Source: Escallonia rubra (lineage: Eukaryota > Streptophyta > Magnoliopsida > Escalloniales > Escalloniaceae). Taken from it: 64,000 nt of DNA. The stretch's first letter is position 1. Each line of letters begins with the position of its first letter. The translations under genes were made by a program, and so were the position numbers. The notes beneath the pieces were generated by a model. It was given only the letters and a program-made list of their open reading frames with translations. It was not told the origin of the DNA and searched no databases. Positions 44,470 through 55,781 of this stretch are shown one piece after another. Location: NCBI GenBank assembly GCA_033065855.1, contig JAVXUO010001025.1:62001-126000 (forward strand), given 5' to 3'.

Positions 44470-47400
44470 GGAAACTGGGTTTTACCTAGTCAGTGGGTGT
44501 GGAACCCTCGTGAATTTTGGGAACTAAAGGAGGTATTTGGGTGGGTTGGACAGAAAAAGTTGGTGGTTAGTAGTTGTAATAAGTAATAACACATTATTAC
44601 CCTGGCTGATTGGTTTTGGTTGGGGACTCCAATCAGTCTTTACCACAAACTCGCAAAACAGGGGTAAATTATACAAGCACGCAAAGGAGGGTAAGATATT
44701 CTGACTTCCTACAGACCAACAGCTTAGTAGCATTAAAATGGTTGTCCTGCTTTTACAGATAACACGTGTACCTATGAACGTATGGACTGAGGCTTCTGCA
44801 ATGCCAACTAGGCTCGAGATTTTCCCTTTGCCCAAATTCTTAATCTTGGGATACTGACTAACTTCTGATCATGCACCTTTAATCCTCGGCCTCAATTCAA
44901 TCCCATAAATGAGTTTTTGCCCAGACTCAAAAGATTTGAGGCAATGTGGCTAAAAGCATCCACGGGCCAAACTAATTATTTGGAAATCTGGATGCCCAAA
45001 TATCCTCATGGGAACGATTTGGAAATCTAGATGCCCAAATAATAGATGCCAATGCCCACCTTCTGCATTTTTATGTGCTCATACCAAACTTTGGACGCAC
45101 AAATCATGTTGGAGCAGAATGCCAGGAAAAAACTTGACTGGCTTCTAAATTGTGAAGAAACCTTTAAGGCTCATAAAGCCAGTTACACCTTAGTGACATA
45201 AATACAAAAGTTTTCCAGACATCAACTATCATTCGCAGAAACAATAACTCGATTCGATTAATCACTGGTGGCTGGGCAACACCTATTTATCCACTCCGAT
45301 ATCTCCTCGTCACACTACACATTTTGAAACTAATTTCTTCCCACCCCCCACCGTATTAAGAACTAACCCTTGATGTCCCATTGTAAGTGACATATCTCGC
45401 ACTCTTTCGCATGATCAAATTTGTAACTTGAACAAACCTTTTTCAGCTGTAGGAATAAGATCTGCACTATTCCAGATCAAACCCTCTCAAAGCACCAGGC
45501 CTGGATGATATCCTAGCTTTAGTTTACCAAGAGCGCTGGGATATTATGGCTCAGCCGATCACAATAGTAATCCATGTAATCTCTGAGATCAGCTTATTTG
45601 CTCGGCATCACAAATAAAACTCATCTACTAATCTCAAAACTTAAGCCCTCTACCAGACTGAAAGACTTTAGACCCAATAGCATTTGCAATACCATGTAAC
45701 ATGTCATAGCAAAGAGCCAAAGACCCTCATAAAATAATTAAGGAAGCCTTGCCAAATATTATCTCGGAAGAAATATTTCAATGACATCATTGTTGGTACC
45801 ATTAAAATAGACATGAGCAAGGCCTATAACCGAGTACGATGGAACTTATCAGAAGCTATTCTGGAAAAAAATTGTATTTGATAGCCACTTCATCCACCTT
45901 ATAATGTCATGTGTCAGTACATTTTCTTGTGAGATTCTCTTAACTGGATCCCTATCCAAATGATGTTTCAACCCAATGCAGACTCAGACAAGGAGACCCT
46001 CTATCCCATATCTGTTCATCCTGGGTGATTAAGCTCTTTTGGCTGCTTTAGTGCAAGCCCAGTTTGACCAGAGAGTACTCGACATCAAAGCAGGTCGAAA
46101 CTCACCAGCAACTACCTGCCTTTTCTTCGTGGATGATTCCCTGATTTTCACTAAACTCAAAGCTTGACCCGTTCTAATCTGAAGAATATCATGGCAAGAT
46201 ACTGTGAAGAATCAAGGTAAACAACTAACCTTGACAAATCTTTGCTCAGAACTAGCCCAAAAACTCCTCATTCAATGGCACGTGAGATGGCCAATGTTCT
46301 GTTAATGACAAAGTCCTTAAGCACTGCTCGTCCTGGAAGGGACTGCTTCTCAACATAGCCGGACGAGCTATCCTTGTCAAGTCCGATCTATCCATCGTCT
46401 TCATCTAAAACATGTAGGTCTGTCTTGTACCACAATAGTTCTGTCACCGCATTGATGCGATCCTGAGCCAATTCTGGTGGTCTTGTGTTAGATACACCTG
46501 AGGCATCCACGAGATAAACTGGCATGCACTTTGCACACCATTAGATCTAGGGGGGTCTAGGCTTCAAAAATTACACGTCTACGGAACAAAGTCCTTCTAG
46601 CTAAACTCTCCTGGCGAATTTTTTCAGAACCTACATCGCTATTGAAAAAATTCATGATCGGGGAATATTGCCAAAACAAAAGTATTCTAAAATCGCCAGC
46701 CTTTCGGGGCTGGCGCAGTATTTCTGATTAGCCATGAGGTTTTATCAAAGGACTTTGGTGGCAAGTAATGGATATATCATTATTGTATATAAGGATGAGT
46801 GGATCCAACACAGAGTTCACTTCATGCCTTCTCAAAACCAGCCTAGAGAGACCAAAGATCAAAAGTCAAGAACCTCATAATTAATGATAATTGGAGTACC
46901 CTTCTATTGGATAAGCTATACCAGTCAGATATAGAGAGAAAGATCCAAGCAATTTATAATCTAATTATGATTATGAAGACCATGAGGACGGGAGTGCCAC
47001 TCTAAACGGGGATTTTACTGTCTTTTTGGCCTATCAACTCCTATATAAGGAGCAAAATTGGTCTTTAAATCAAAGTAACGAGAGACAGAGAAGCAATGTA
47101 ATGGGATCACCAAGGCATAGACTCACCTTTGGAAATTCCATCTACCCCTAAAGATATTCATCCTTGTATGCCAAATTTTCAAGGACAGATTACCTTTCAC
47201 AGCAAAACTCCGAAGACTATATATCACACGTGATGAGCTTTGCTCTATGTGTAGTGCACAGTCAGAAACTATAGACCACTTATTCCTCTAATACCTGTTG
47301 TCAAACCTATCTAGATTGGAATACCCTCTGCTATTAGAATTGATCAAGTCAGGGTTCCTTAAAAACTTGGCTTATTGCTTGGGCCAACATCCGAACACGA

Positions 47401-47545
47401 CCTCACTTTCTCCCTACCCTCAACTTATTCTTTACCATATGGTGCATTTGGACTAACCATAACAAGCTAGTTTTTAGACAAAAACCATTTAACCCTACCC
47501 AGATCATAAAACATATATTACATCCATGTAATAATTTTTGACAGC
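44470..47545 (+). mobile_element. L1-type LINE, EN to zinc knuckle, decayed
   Basis: Near the 5' edge WNPREFWELKEVFGWVG corresponds to the WNCRGLGN-type start of the plant L1 endonuclease. Further blocks are LTSDHAPLIL near 44855, RFEAMWLKAS near 44935, a QGDPLS block near 45990, FFVDDSLIFT near 46125 (RT active site as VDD) and CSMCSAQSETIDHLF near 47255 (zf-RVT). FTIWCIWTNHNKLVF near 47440 follows and the 3' end is T/A-rich near 47545. There are many stops and frameshifts. The first 1.3 kb is repeated in inverted orientation at 29495-30770. No RNase H is seen. Confidence 0.75.
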
Positions 47546-47599
47546 CCTTTTTTTTATTCAAGTTTTTTTTGTTTCTATACTAGGGGTTTGCTAGATGTA

Positions 47600-48160
47600 C
47601 TTGCTGAACACCAACTAACCAGTGACACTAAGCACTGTGTTAGGCATCTTACAATAATCTGCAAGTCAAGATAAGGGTAAAGCCTTGAAAGATGCCTTGT
47701 GGACTGCTGCAAGAGCTACAATAGTGAATGTTCTAAAAGGTGCATGGAAGAGTTTAAGAATATAGATGGTGAATCATTTAACTAGTTAGCTGATTAGTGC
47801 CCAGCATCTAGGTCCCATTTCAATCCTCAACCTACATGTGATATGTTAATGAACAACTTATGTGAGAGTTTTAATAAGTACATTCTCAAATCAAGAGTTA
47901 CACCAGTACTAGCTCTATTTGACATCATTAGACAACAGCTGATGAGGAGAATGCATAGTGAGAGGGTGTGGATGGAAAAATATAACGGTGTGTTTGTGTC
48001 CTAACATAAACGAAAAGCTTGGAAAGATAAAGGAAGCTGCTTCACACTGGATTGTATAAATCTCTCGGGCAATAAAGTTTGAAGTGGTTGGCATGATGGG
48101 GGAAAATTCACTGGGGACGTAGATGAATATTATTGTTCCTATAGGAACCGAACATTATGG
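47600..48160 (+). pseudogene. MULE transposase fragment (catalytic C-terminal part to SWIM)
   Basis: Reads RHCVRHLHNNLQVK near 47615, then FKNIDGESFN, SRSHFNPQPTCDMLMNNLCE (47810-47870), SFNKYILKSRVTPVLALFDI, IRQQLMRRMHSERVWMEKY, a GMMGEN stretch and EYYCSYR (start of the SWIM zinc finger). This is the standard order of the plant MuDR-type transposase after its DDE core. Several stops and shifts are present; the N-terminal half and the rest of SWIM are missing. It may derive from the same MULE family as the tail at 28.3 kb. Confidence 0.75.
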
Positions 48161-48211
48161 TGGACCGAACATTATGGTGGACCGCCACCGAGAAAGACCA
48201 AAGGTCTTCTC

Positions 48212-50895
48212 GAGTGGCTATCTTATCTTTTAAGTTAAATAAATAACTAAAGAAGGAAAATAAGAAACCTAAAGTTCGACTCTGGATTGTTTAATTAAAG
48301 CTTTTAATCTCACAAAAATAGAGATTTGGATTCGGGGACTAAGTCATATGACGGGAAGCTAGTAGGCACCCCGTCATGCCCTAATGGTCTCTAACTTGTC
48401 TTACGGTAGTTTTATTATTTTATCCCAAAACAAATGACAAAAGAACAAAACCTAAAGTAAACCTACTTTGGTTTAAAGTCGACAATGGGGGTCGAATGAC
48501 CTATGTACCCGACTTGATAAGTAGGGATTAAAAAAAGGTAGTTTGATCGAACATATTGGGAGGTGACCTAAATCCCGGTCTATATTTTTAGAGACCTAAT
48601 TCAATTCAACTTCTTCTAGTTAACTGCTTTAAAAACTCTTTTTGACCGACTCTAGTAGTTGCTTTAGGATTCTAATCGAGATAGAAGTCCAATCGTTATA
48701 GAATTCTAATTTTAGCAGAATTCTATTTCTATAAAAATTCTAATCCTAACCAACTTCTTCTAGTGGTAGGCTTGGAGATTGTTCTTCTGATTTTTACCAC
48801 AGACCGAAACTTGATTGCGGGGAAGGGGTTAAATCTAATCTAATCTATAACTATTCTAAACTACTCCACTAAAAGATAAGCATAGGAATTTGTAGAGTAA
48901 AATGCACCAATGGCCACCGAACTATAACCCATTTTTCACTTAAGTCACCCAACTTTTTTTTGTGTCATTTTAGTCATTGGACTCTCAAATATGTCCAATT
49001 TGATCAACCATTCCATCAGCCGGCGTTAGGAAGAGTCCCGTTAAGTAGTCATGTGCAAGGTACATGACCCTTAACCCAGGGGCAAAATCGTCTCACCAAC
49101 CTAACTCTTTATTTCTTTTCTTTTTCTTTCTTTTTGACTTGATTTAACTTAGTTGTAGTATCCTTTTGTCACTAAAAGTATTAAAGTTATCTTTAAATCT
49201 TTTAGCGACAAAAAATTATTTTGGTTCTATTCTTTTTTCTTTAACCTGGCACCATCTGGAGGTCAATCTCTGTGCAACACCACCACCCGCCACCACAGTG
49301 CAACACCCAAGCCTTCCCATCAAAATGGTAGGGCTGGAACTGATGTGTACATCAACACATGAATACAATTTCCCTATGAACAAAAGCAATTAAAAAAATG
49401 AAAAAAGATAAGCCAAACTGAAGAGTGGTAAGCACTAGCAGCATTCAATATTTTCTCTTCATAATAACTATTAAGAAACAGTTTTCAATGGTCTTGTAGC
49501 CATCTCCTTGGCCCTCCTCCTCAAAATGGCTTTTGCACTTTAGTCAGCGTCTTTCCTCACGTAGGATTATTTCGGATAGCAGACCTACCAAAGGGAACCG
49601 AGACATCATGTTTGCGAGAGGAGTAGAGATCAATATGATGTTTGCTAACCTAAGGAAGTTGTCTGACCCAGAGAAAGAGTTGGAGGAGAAAGACTTCTTT
49701 TGCATAGGCGAAACTGGAGCATAAGGCATGTGGCTGGCCTCAATCTAGTTTATAGTCAATCTCGGAGCAGCTGACTTGTTTAAGCTTCCTTAAACCATTT
49801 CATAATCAAGCAGCCACCACCATCACCCAATCAAAACCACCCAAGCCCTGCCGTAACCACCATCCGATCCGCCCCCACAGTACAACATCCCCAGCCAGCG
49901 ACGCGGGCGACGACCACCTTGGAGCTGTGCCGTGACCGCAGCGACGACAACAAGATCTTGGAGCTCTGTCAAACACACGACGACGATTCATCCCCCAAGC
50001 CCGCAACGACGACCGCCACCATGCCTGCGCAGACCTCCAAGACTCTCAGATCTGTTTGTTTTGAAAATGAAGAAGAGGGAAGACCAAATCTGTTGTGATG
50101 AAAATGAAAAAGGAAGATCAGATCTGTTGTGAAGAGGGAGAGAGAGATATATATTGAAATGAAGTGACAGTTTTGCCCCTCTTGTGATGCCCCATGTGCG
50201 CATCATGTGACTACTTAACGGAGAAAATTTAACTTTGGCTGACGGAATAGTCAAATTGGATATATTTCAGAGTCCAGTGGCTAAAAAGGAACAAAAAAAA
50301 ATTTGGGTGACTTAAGTGAAAAAGGGGTCATAGTTCAGTGGCCATTGGTGCAATTTACTCGAATTTGTAATTCTTGATTTGGTTAGCTTGGAAGACTTGT
50401 CAGTTTCCTCCCCATTCTCCACAATGCGGTGACTATGCACTGAACTTGAATTTGGCTAAGAATCTGAACCTCTTGGTTTATTCTCTCAAAATTTCTTGCC
50501 AGTTTAAGCTCTCGCACAATATCCACAGCCTTTATGAGGGGAATTTTCTCGTCAACTGACTACCCCTTTTGAGGTAGCCAGAAAGCCTTCTTAAAAAAGG
50601 TCCGAGGTAGCAAAAATGCAGGAGGAGACTATTAGGCCGCGCCTATCACCTTTACGAGATAAGACTAAAATTAGGTTAAAAGTCTAAATCGACCTTACTG
50701 GCCAGTTCATTTAAGTCCACCAAATTACCAATTGGTTCCTTTGGAAACCGGCCGGTTCAATTCTCCTCTCTCAGTTAATGTATTTTTAAATCAGCTCTAG
50801 ACAGAAAAGACCTCATATCTTGATAAAACTATATGTGATTAATCTAAAGGTGTCCTTGATAACCCAATTCAGCAATTAAAATAGAAATTTTCAAT
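48212..50895 (-). repeat. Gypsy (Tat-like) LTR fragment, split by a MULE
   Basis: Minus-strand counterpart of the plus-strand LTR pieces at 28.6-29.0 and 32.1-32.9 kb. Matches lie at 48340-48540 and 50600-50890, with the MULE 48895-50360 inserted between. The edge near 48212 (GATAGCCACTCGAGAAGACC on minus) parallels the primer-binding edge at 32930. A 19-bp unit ACCGAACATTATGGTGG is duplicated at 48151-48186. Confidence 0.5.
48895..50360. mobile_element. Non-autonomous MULE with 9-bp target duplication
   Basis: Tips GAGTAAAATGCACC and GAGTAAATTGCACC are in inverted orientation, with TIRs of about 165 bp (to about 49060 and from about 50195), including ACTTAAGTCACCCAA on the left and its complement on the right. 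Flanked by the perfect 9-bp duplication GAATTTGTA (48886-48894; 50361-50369). The interior lacks a transposase. Two non-repetitive pieces may be captured host sequence: an open frame at 49533-49724 (ARGVEINMMFANLRKLSDPE) and a GC-rich block 49800-50060. Confidence 0.92.
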
Positions 50896-51044
50896 GGCTT
50901 CTAATTAAGTGCATTTGATAACGTAGTTTTTCTTTGTCACTTACAATAATAAATGCTAGGTTAATTAAAGGTGAACATTTTAAGTCAACAATAACTGACT
51001 TATCACCAAACAAGCTTAATGGTAGGTCATTAAAACATTTTACC

Positions 51045-51769
51045 TATGAAGCACCGGTGCGGCAGTCAGGAAGAAGCATCGGCACCAGGTGCGCGTCGGG
51101 TGCGACATGGGTGCTCACTGGATGCATGTCCGAAAGTTTTTTTTTCAATTAATTTTCTGGATCTAGGGCGGCTCGGACATGCACCCAAGGTTTTTTTTGT
51201 AGAGAGTAGAAGAAGAAAGAGAAGGAGAATAGAAGAAGGAGAGAAAGAAAGGGAAGAAGGAGAAGAGAAAAAGGAGAAGAGAAGAAGGAGAAGATAAGAA
51301 ATAACTCCGTTGGAGCGTCAAGGGTCTTCCAGCAGGAGAGGCGATCGGCGAGGGACTTCCGGCATTAGAGGCCACGGCCACTCCTTGCTGTGATGTTTTC
51401 TATGTCTCTAACGACTGACGGCTTTGTTATAAGATAGGGATAGCGTTTCTATGAAACTTCATTTTTATTATGTTTAACTCCCAGGTCTATTGACAATCTT
51501 GCAAAAATCCACTACTTTTAAAAAAACAATACAACTTCTATGAACTTTGTCATACTTGATTATGCACTTTCAATATTTCTAAAGCAGCCCACCAAATTAA
51601 CAAAATATCTTATTGTTTGTCTAAAATAACATTATTTTTGTTATATACAAATAATATATATAATAAATTTTTTTTGTATCTCCACCGCACCTGTATCCTA
51701 TTTTTTTAGAAAATGACGTATCGGTATATCCACACCCATATCGCACCTGCACCGAAATATGTGCTTCTT
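51045..51769. mobile_element. Small MULE-like TIR element, 11-bp target duplication
   Basis: Left tip TATGAAGCACCGGTGCGG and right-tip complement AAGAAGCACATATTTCGGTG are inverted relatives rich in GGTGCG words. Flanks carry AACATTTTACC at 51034-51044 and 51770-51780. The interior has a purine-rich block (51198-51300) and no coding sequence. Superfamily is inferred from duplication length. Confidence 0.75.
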
Positions 51770-51780
51770 AACATTTTACC

Positions 51781-52469
51781 AATAAAGGACTAATTTGCCC
51801 TAACTGTCTCCTCTTCTTCCCAATTGTCTTCACCTCTTCTTCTTATTCGCTGCCACTTCTTCTTGTTCCTCTGGCTGACTCGCTGCCTCTTCTTCTCTTC
51901 TCACAGTACTCCTACTTGCAAGTGCATGATTTCATGGTGCTTTATTACATGGGTGTCCCTTGATCTATGAACTCAAATAGGACTTTTTTTCCATTTGTTC
52001 TTTGTGATATTTGATCCCTCTCCTAAATTATGAATCATCTGAATTAGTTGGGGATGGATTTCCCTTTCAATATACACTGCATAGTGTGTTTATGTATTGC
52101 TTTAAGAAGTTTTCTTAAGGTCCTGTCTATCAAGGTATAGATTAGGAGATTATCCGAGACGACGACCAACAATTATTCTGATTGAGATTACTAGGAATGT
52201 GCTAAATGAAGCAAATTATGTGCCAAGTTGTAAAACAAAATTTGGATCTTTATCAAGCTACTTCTTCGGATTGGTGCCTGAGTATGTGATATTGAACCCT
52301 TTATGAGTTATATTTTGGTCCTGGTGTAATAATTATAATTACTACACATTTGGGACAGTACAAGGCCTTTCAAGGGGCGAGTTTGTTTTCAGGGGAAATT
52401 GATGCATGTACCATATGTTTAAGTGCATGACCATAACAAAAAAGGTCAGATTGCAGAAGTATGAATCTG
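51781..52469. other. Unassigned stretch
   Basis: CTTCTTC-rich at 51805-51900, otherwise AT-rich. No gene or repeat pair recognised. Confidence 0.4.
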
Positions 52470-52980
52470 TCACACCCACACTAATTTACAGATGAAGCAC
52501 TCAAAGAACAAAGGATTTGGAGGAAACTTTATTTCTTGCTTACCATTAAATAACACCGTGCATACAAACATATAAAGAAAGAGCAGTAACTGACTCCTTC
52601 TAAGATACTTCTTCTTCTCTTCTGGCTTCTTGGCCTCTTCTTTCTTGGGCTTTTCCTCCTCCTTTTCAGGATCTTGTGCTGGCCCCACACTCACTAACTC
52701 TAAGTGACATAGTTTCCTTAATTTTCCCATTATTCTTACGGGATCTATGTCCTGACACTGTTAATTTCTTGTCCTTTGGATCCATCGCAATTGATTCAAC
52801 CGCTGCAAATTTCACACACAACCCCCTTTTAGATTTGAAAAAATCTTCATAGTCCTAAGAGGTTTGGACATAAACAAAGCTAAGAGAAATTATTGGTAGA
52901 ATACCTGAGAGGTTAGAGACTTTCTGCATGGCTTTTTGCTTGGATTTTTCATGATGGAATTCCAATTTCAACACTACTTT
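52470..52980 (-). pseudogene. HIPP-like heavy-metal-associated (HMA) gene, broken
   Basis: Exon 52980-52905 reads KVVLKLEFHHEKSKQKAMQK then VSNLS, the first half of an HMA fold of the HIPP type. A GT-AG intron (52904-52803) follows. The next exon, 52802 down, reads AVESIAMDPKDKKLTVSG, then after a 2-base shortfall near 52755 the original frame resumes as DPVRIMGKLRKLCHLELVSV, GPAQDPEKEEEKPKKEE. Standard HIPP proteins carry a metal-binding MxCxxC and end in a CaaX prenylation box. The Cys pair is absent here (as in many HIPP members) and no CaaX end is seen; the tail drifts into unrelated residues to the stop at 52470. An upstream first exon with ATG is expected near 53.0-53.1 kb but is not certain. 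Confidence 0.7.
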
Positions 52981-53082
52981 CTGCAACTTTTTGCCATTAA
53001 CAAAGATGAGAGAGCACCAAAGGATCTGAATCAGACTCTTAATCATAAAAACCTTAATGCCAAAGAGGGCAATCAGATTCAT

Positions 53083-53829
53083 GCTCAGGCTAGCTAGTCA
53101 TATGACACATGACTTACTATAACTCATCAAATCTTATCTTACTGATCAGACCCAATGAAGTATATTACACCAAAATTCTTAAATCCACCTTTGACAAGTC
53201 ATCTAAGGTATTTGACCATGTGATATGCGTACTTGTATTTGATTGCCATCATCATAAAAATTGCTTAAGCTTGTGATGGTCACAAATTTCATGTGTACGA
53301 CAGTAACCCAACTAAAAGACAAAACCAAGGCACCTGAATTATACAAGGAATCTAAATCAAACCAAAGTGATCAAAGATCCCAAAACGGTATTGATATCAC
53401 TTCATACAAAATTAGCTCTCCTCTCTCTCTCTCTCTCTCTCTCTCCCCCCGCTGCATTCTAGTTATATTTCAAACTTGCTAATTTTACGAGTTAAACATG
53501 TCATGTTTTTTGGAGTAGAGATCATAAGATTAAACTTAGCAAAAACTTCTGATTTTTCTCAGTTTTTGTCTTGATGGAAATGTCTGGGCTATTCCCATAA
53601 GTATGCCAGTATAGAGATATTGGCATTCAGAAGTTAAGTACCTTGTTGGATATGTGTTCAAGCTGCTCTTAGGCCTGAGAGAAGTTTTTTGACCACCATG
53701 GTCACAGTTCGAAAATGCTGCCTACAGAGTGATTCCGTCGAAATTTTTGTGCAAAACTTTTAAACCTCTTTACCGACACTTTTCCTGTTTTGTATTACAA
53801 AATCTTAGACCTTTAACCTTTTATAGTAG
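53083..53829. other. Unassigned stretch with (CT)n at 53415-53445
   Basis: No supported gene. A CT microsatellite of about 15 units ends in CCCCCC. The remainder is AT-rich and could include the HIPP promoter. Confidence 0.4.
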
Positions 53830-53844
53830 TATCTAATACATGTT

Positions 53845-54156
53845 GACGATGACTCTGACGTGTCTCTTACACTTGATTTCCCGATGGATGTACCAAAATC
53901 AAAAGTCAAACGCCATAAGAAAGACAAATCTGAGAAGCTTGATGACCAACAAGACGGGTCATGCATGGAGGAGTGTAATCGTATCTTAAATGAGATGCAA
54001 ACGATACAAGTGACTCATCACTTATACGTTGTTGCATGCAGCATTTTTTGTGAAAGTAAAGTATACAGGGAACAGTGGATGTTGCTCAGTCAAAAACCAG
54101 AAGAAGTTAGAAAAACTTGGATACAAATGAATGGAAAAAGGCTAGGACTTATGTGA
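53845..54156 (+). pseudogene. Myb/SANT-like Harbinger-associated protein, C-terminal part
   Basis: Reads VDDDSDVSLTLDFPMDVPKS, a basic stretch KVKRHKKDKSEKL, then EECNRILNEMQTIQ and YREQWMLLSQKPEEVRKTWI. The acidic/basic linker followed by a short helical domain with RE-x-WM and EEVRKTWI is the C-terminus of the Myb-like protein that accompanies plant PIF/Harbinger transposases and recruits them to the element ends. The N-terminal trihelix is not visible, and there is no ATG at the edge. The transposase remnant lies 0.9 kb downstream on the same strand. Confidence 0.5.
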
Positions 54157-54999
54157 AGTGTCCTTGGTTCGTATAATGTTTTGATTACGGATGCAATTCT
54201 TAAATGATTGTTGGACTAGTAGGAAGTTAATGAACTATCTTTTCTTTTTCATTTTGTTTCCTTTTGGAGTGTTGGATAATGTACTTTCTGATGTGTAAGT
54301 GTAATAATCATGTTTATCTTTTATTGTGCTAATTATTGACTTTACATTACTGTTCATTTATATTGTCCTCAAATGCATAGAATATAATGGTGAACACAAA
54401 TAAAAAAGATGCCCTAAAGAGTTGTTACAACCATTCTCATAATGAAAATATTTAAACAAAGACATTTTAAGAGAGACCAAAAACAAATATTTCGCTTAGT
54501 AGAGCTGGAAATTTAGACGAGCTAATGAATTGAAATCCTGCTCATTCTCAAGAGATTTTAAAGATGCACAAACAAACATTTTTTAAAATTGTAACCACTT
54601 TTGCACTCGAGGGCTACTAAAGGATAGTCGTTATGTTTCCATATGCGAGAATATGGCAATGTTCTTGGTAATTTTGAGCCATAATGCACAAGGACTCGAT
54701 TTGTTAAACGAAGATTTAACCATTCAACGCGTATCGTGCATAGATATTTTCCCAAGGTGTTATCGGCAATGCTAAAATTTTCTAAGGAAATGATTGTTCC
54801 TACCACATATAATCCTAATGCCAATCAGATTCGGTACCATCGTCGGTTTAGACACGTGTTTCAGATATAAATATAAAGTTAGATCTCGTTAAAGTTTTCA
54901 GTGACATATATTTTTTAAGTGAACAAGAAAACGCTTATAGGCGTAATTTTATATTCACTTGTATCCTATGTGGTGGTATTTTTTTAAAATTTTTTGGCC
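54157..54999. other. Spacer between Harbinger remnants
   Basis: AT-rich. An 88-codon minus-strand open frame at 54558-54824 shows no recognised domain. The 5' half of the transposase would be expected here but is not recognisable. Confidence 0.35.
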
Positions 55000-55700
55000 G
55001 TAGAGTGCAGTGGGTGCACTAGACATAAGCCTTATTCATTTTTGTCATATCCCTTGATCAGCAAAATATAAAGGAAGATGAAGGGGTGAACGTTACTAAA
55101 TGTTTCTAGCCATATGTGACTTTAATATGATTTTCACATGACTCAAAGGGTGTTAATAGAAACTATGCGGGATCCTGCTAATCTTTTTCTATTCCGCCCC
55201 CCCAGTATTGAAATATGGTGCCTCAATATATATGGTATGGACATTCAGTTTAAACCAATACTAAATTGTTGAAATAAATGAATTTATTACAGATAAGTAC
55301 TATTTATGTGATGCTGCATTTACATATACTAGTAGAATTAGGGCACCTTTTTGTAATGTGCGTTATTGGTTGGCGGACTTTGCACATGGTCATCGTGCAA
55401 GAACAAAAGAAGAACGATTTAACCATGTACATGCTAGATTGGAAATGTCATAGAGCGTTCCTTTGGAGTCCTTAAAGGCTTGATTCCCAATATTGAAGAG
55501 GATGCCACCATATCATTTTCAAGTACAAAGGAATATTGTAATTACTTTTGCAAATGTTACATAATTTCCTTCAGAAAATGATTGTCACAGATTGCCTTTT
55601 TAAGCGATTTGACAATGGGGATATTCTTGAAATTATGGATCACCACGACCAAAATACAATAGATATGGGAGCAGAAGAACAACAAGCTAATCAATTTTTT
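55000..55700 (+). pseudogene. PIF/Harbinger transposase, C-terminal half, decayed
   Basis: Pieces in different frames match the DDE transposase in order: AVGALDIS near 55005, FLAICDFNMIFT near 55100, DSRVL-like near 55140, DKYYLCDAAFTYTSRIRAPF near 55290, NVRYWLADF near 55355, EERFNHVHARLEM near 55410, LKA-FPILKRMPPY near 55475 and FQVQRNIVITFA near 55520. The last acidic catalytic region (VDA-like CDAA) is partly changed. At least three frameshifts are present. Terminal inverted repeats and the 3-bp target duplication were not found. Confidence 0.75.
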
Positions 55701-55781
55701 TTATGTTGAACTTATGGGAATAGATTGCATTTTAGAAAATTATTAAATTTTGTCAGAAATTCTAATATAGCCTGAGGTACC

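Noticed and set aside
44524-44835. Minus-strand 103-codon frame
   Set aside because: Antisense of the LINE endonuclease region; its likeness to the frame at 30330-30548 only reflects the inverted duplication.
53600-53660. 5S rRNA-like words (CAGAAGTTAAGTACC)
   Set aside because: Only a short match; the internal promoter boxes and the rest of 5S are absent, and no LTR pair suggests a Cassandra element.
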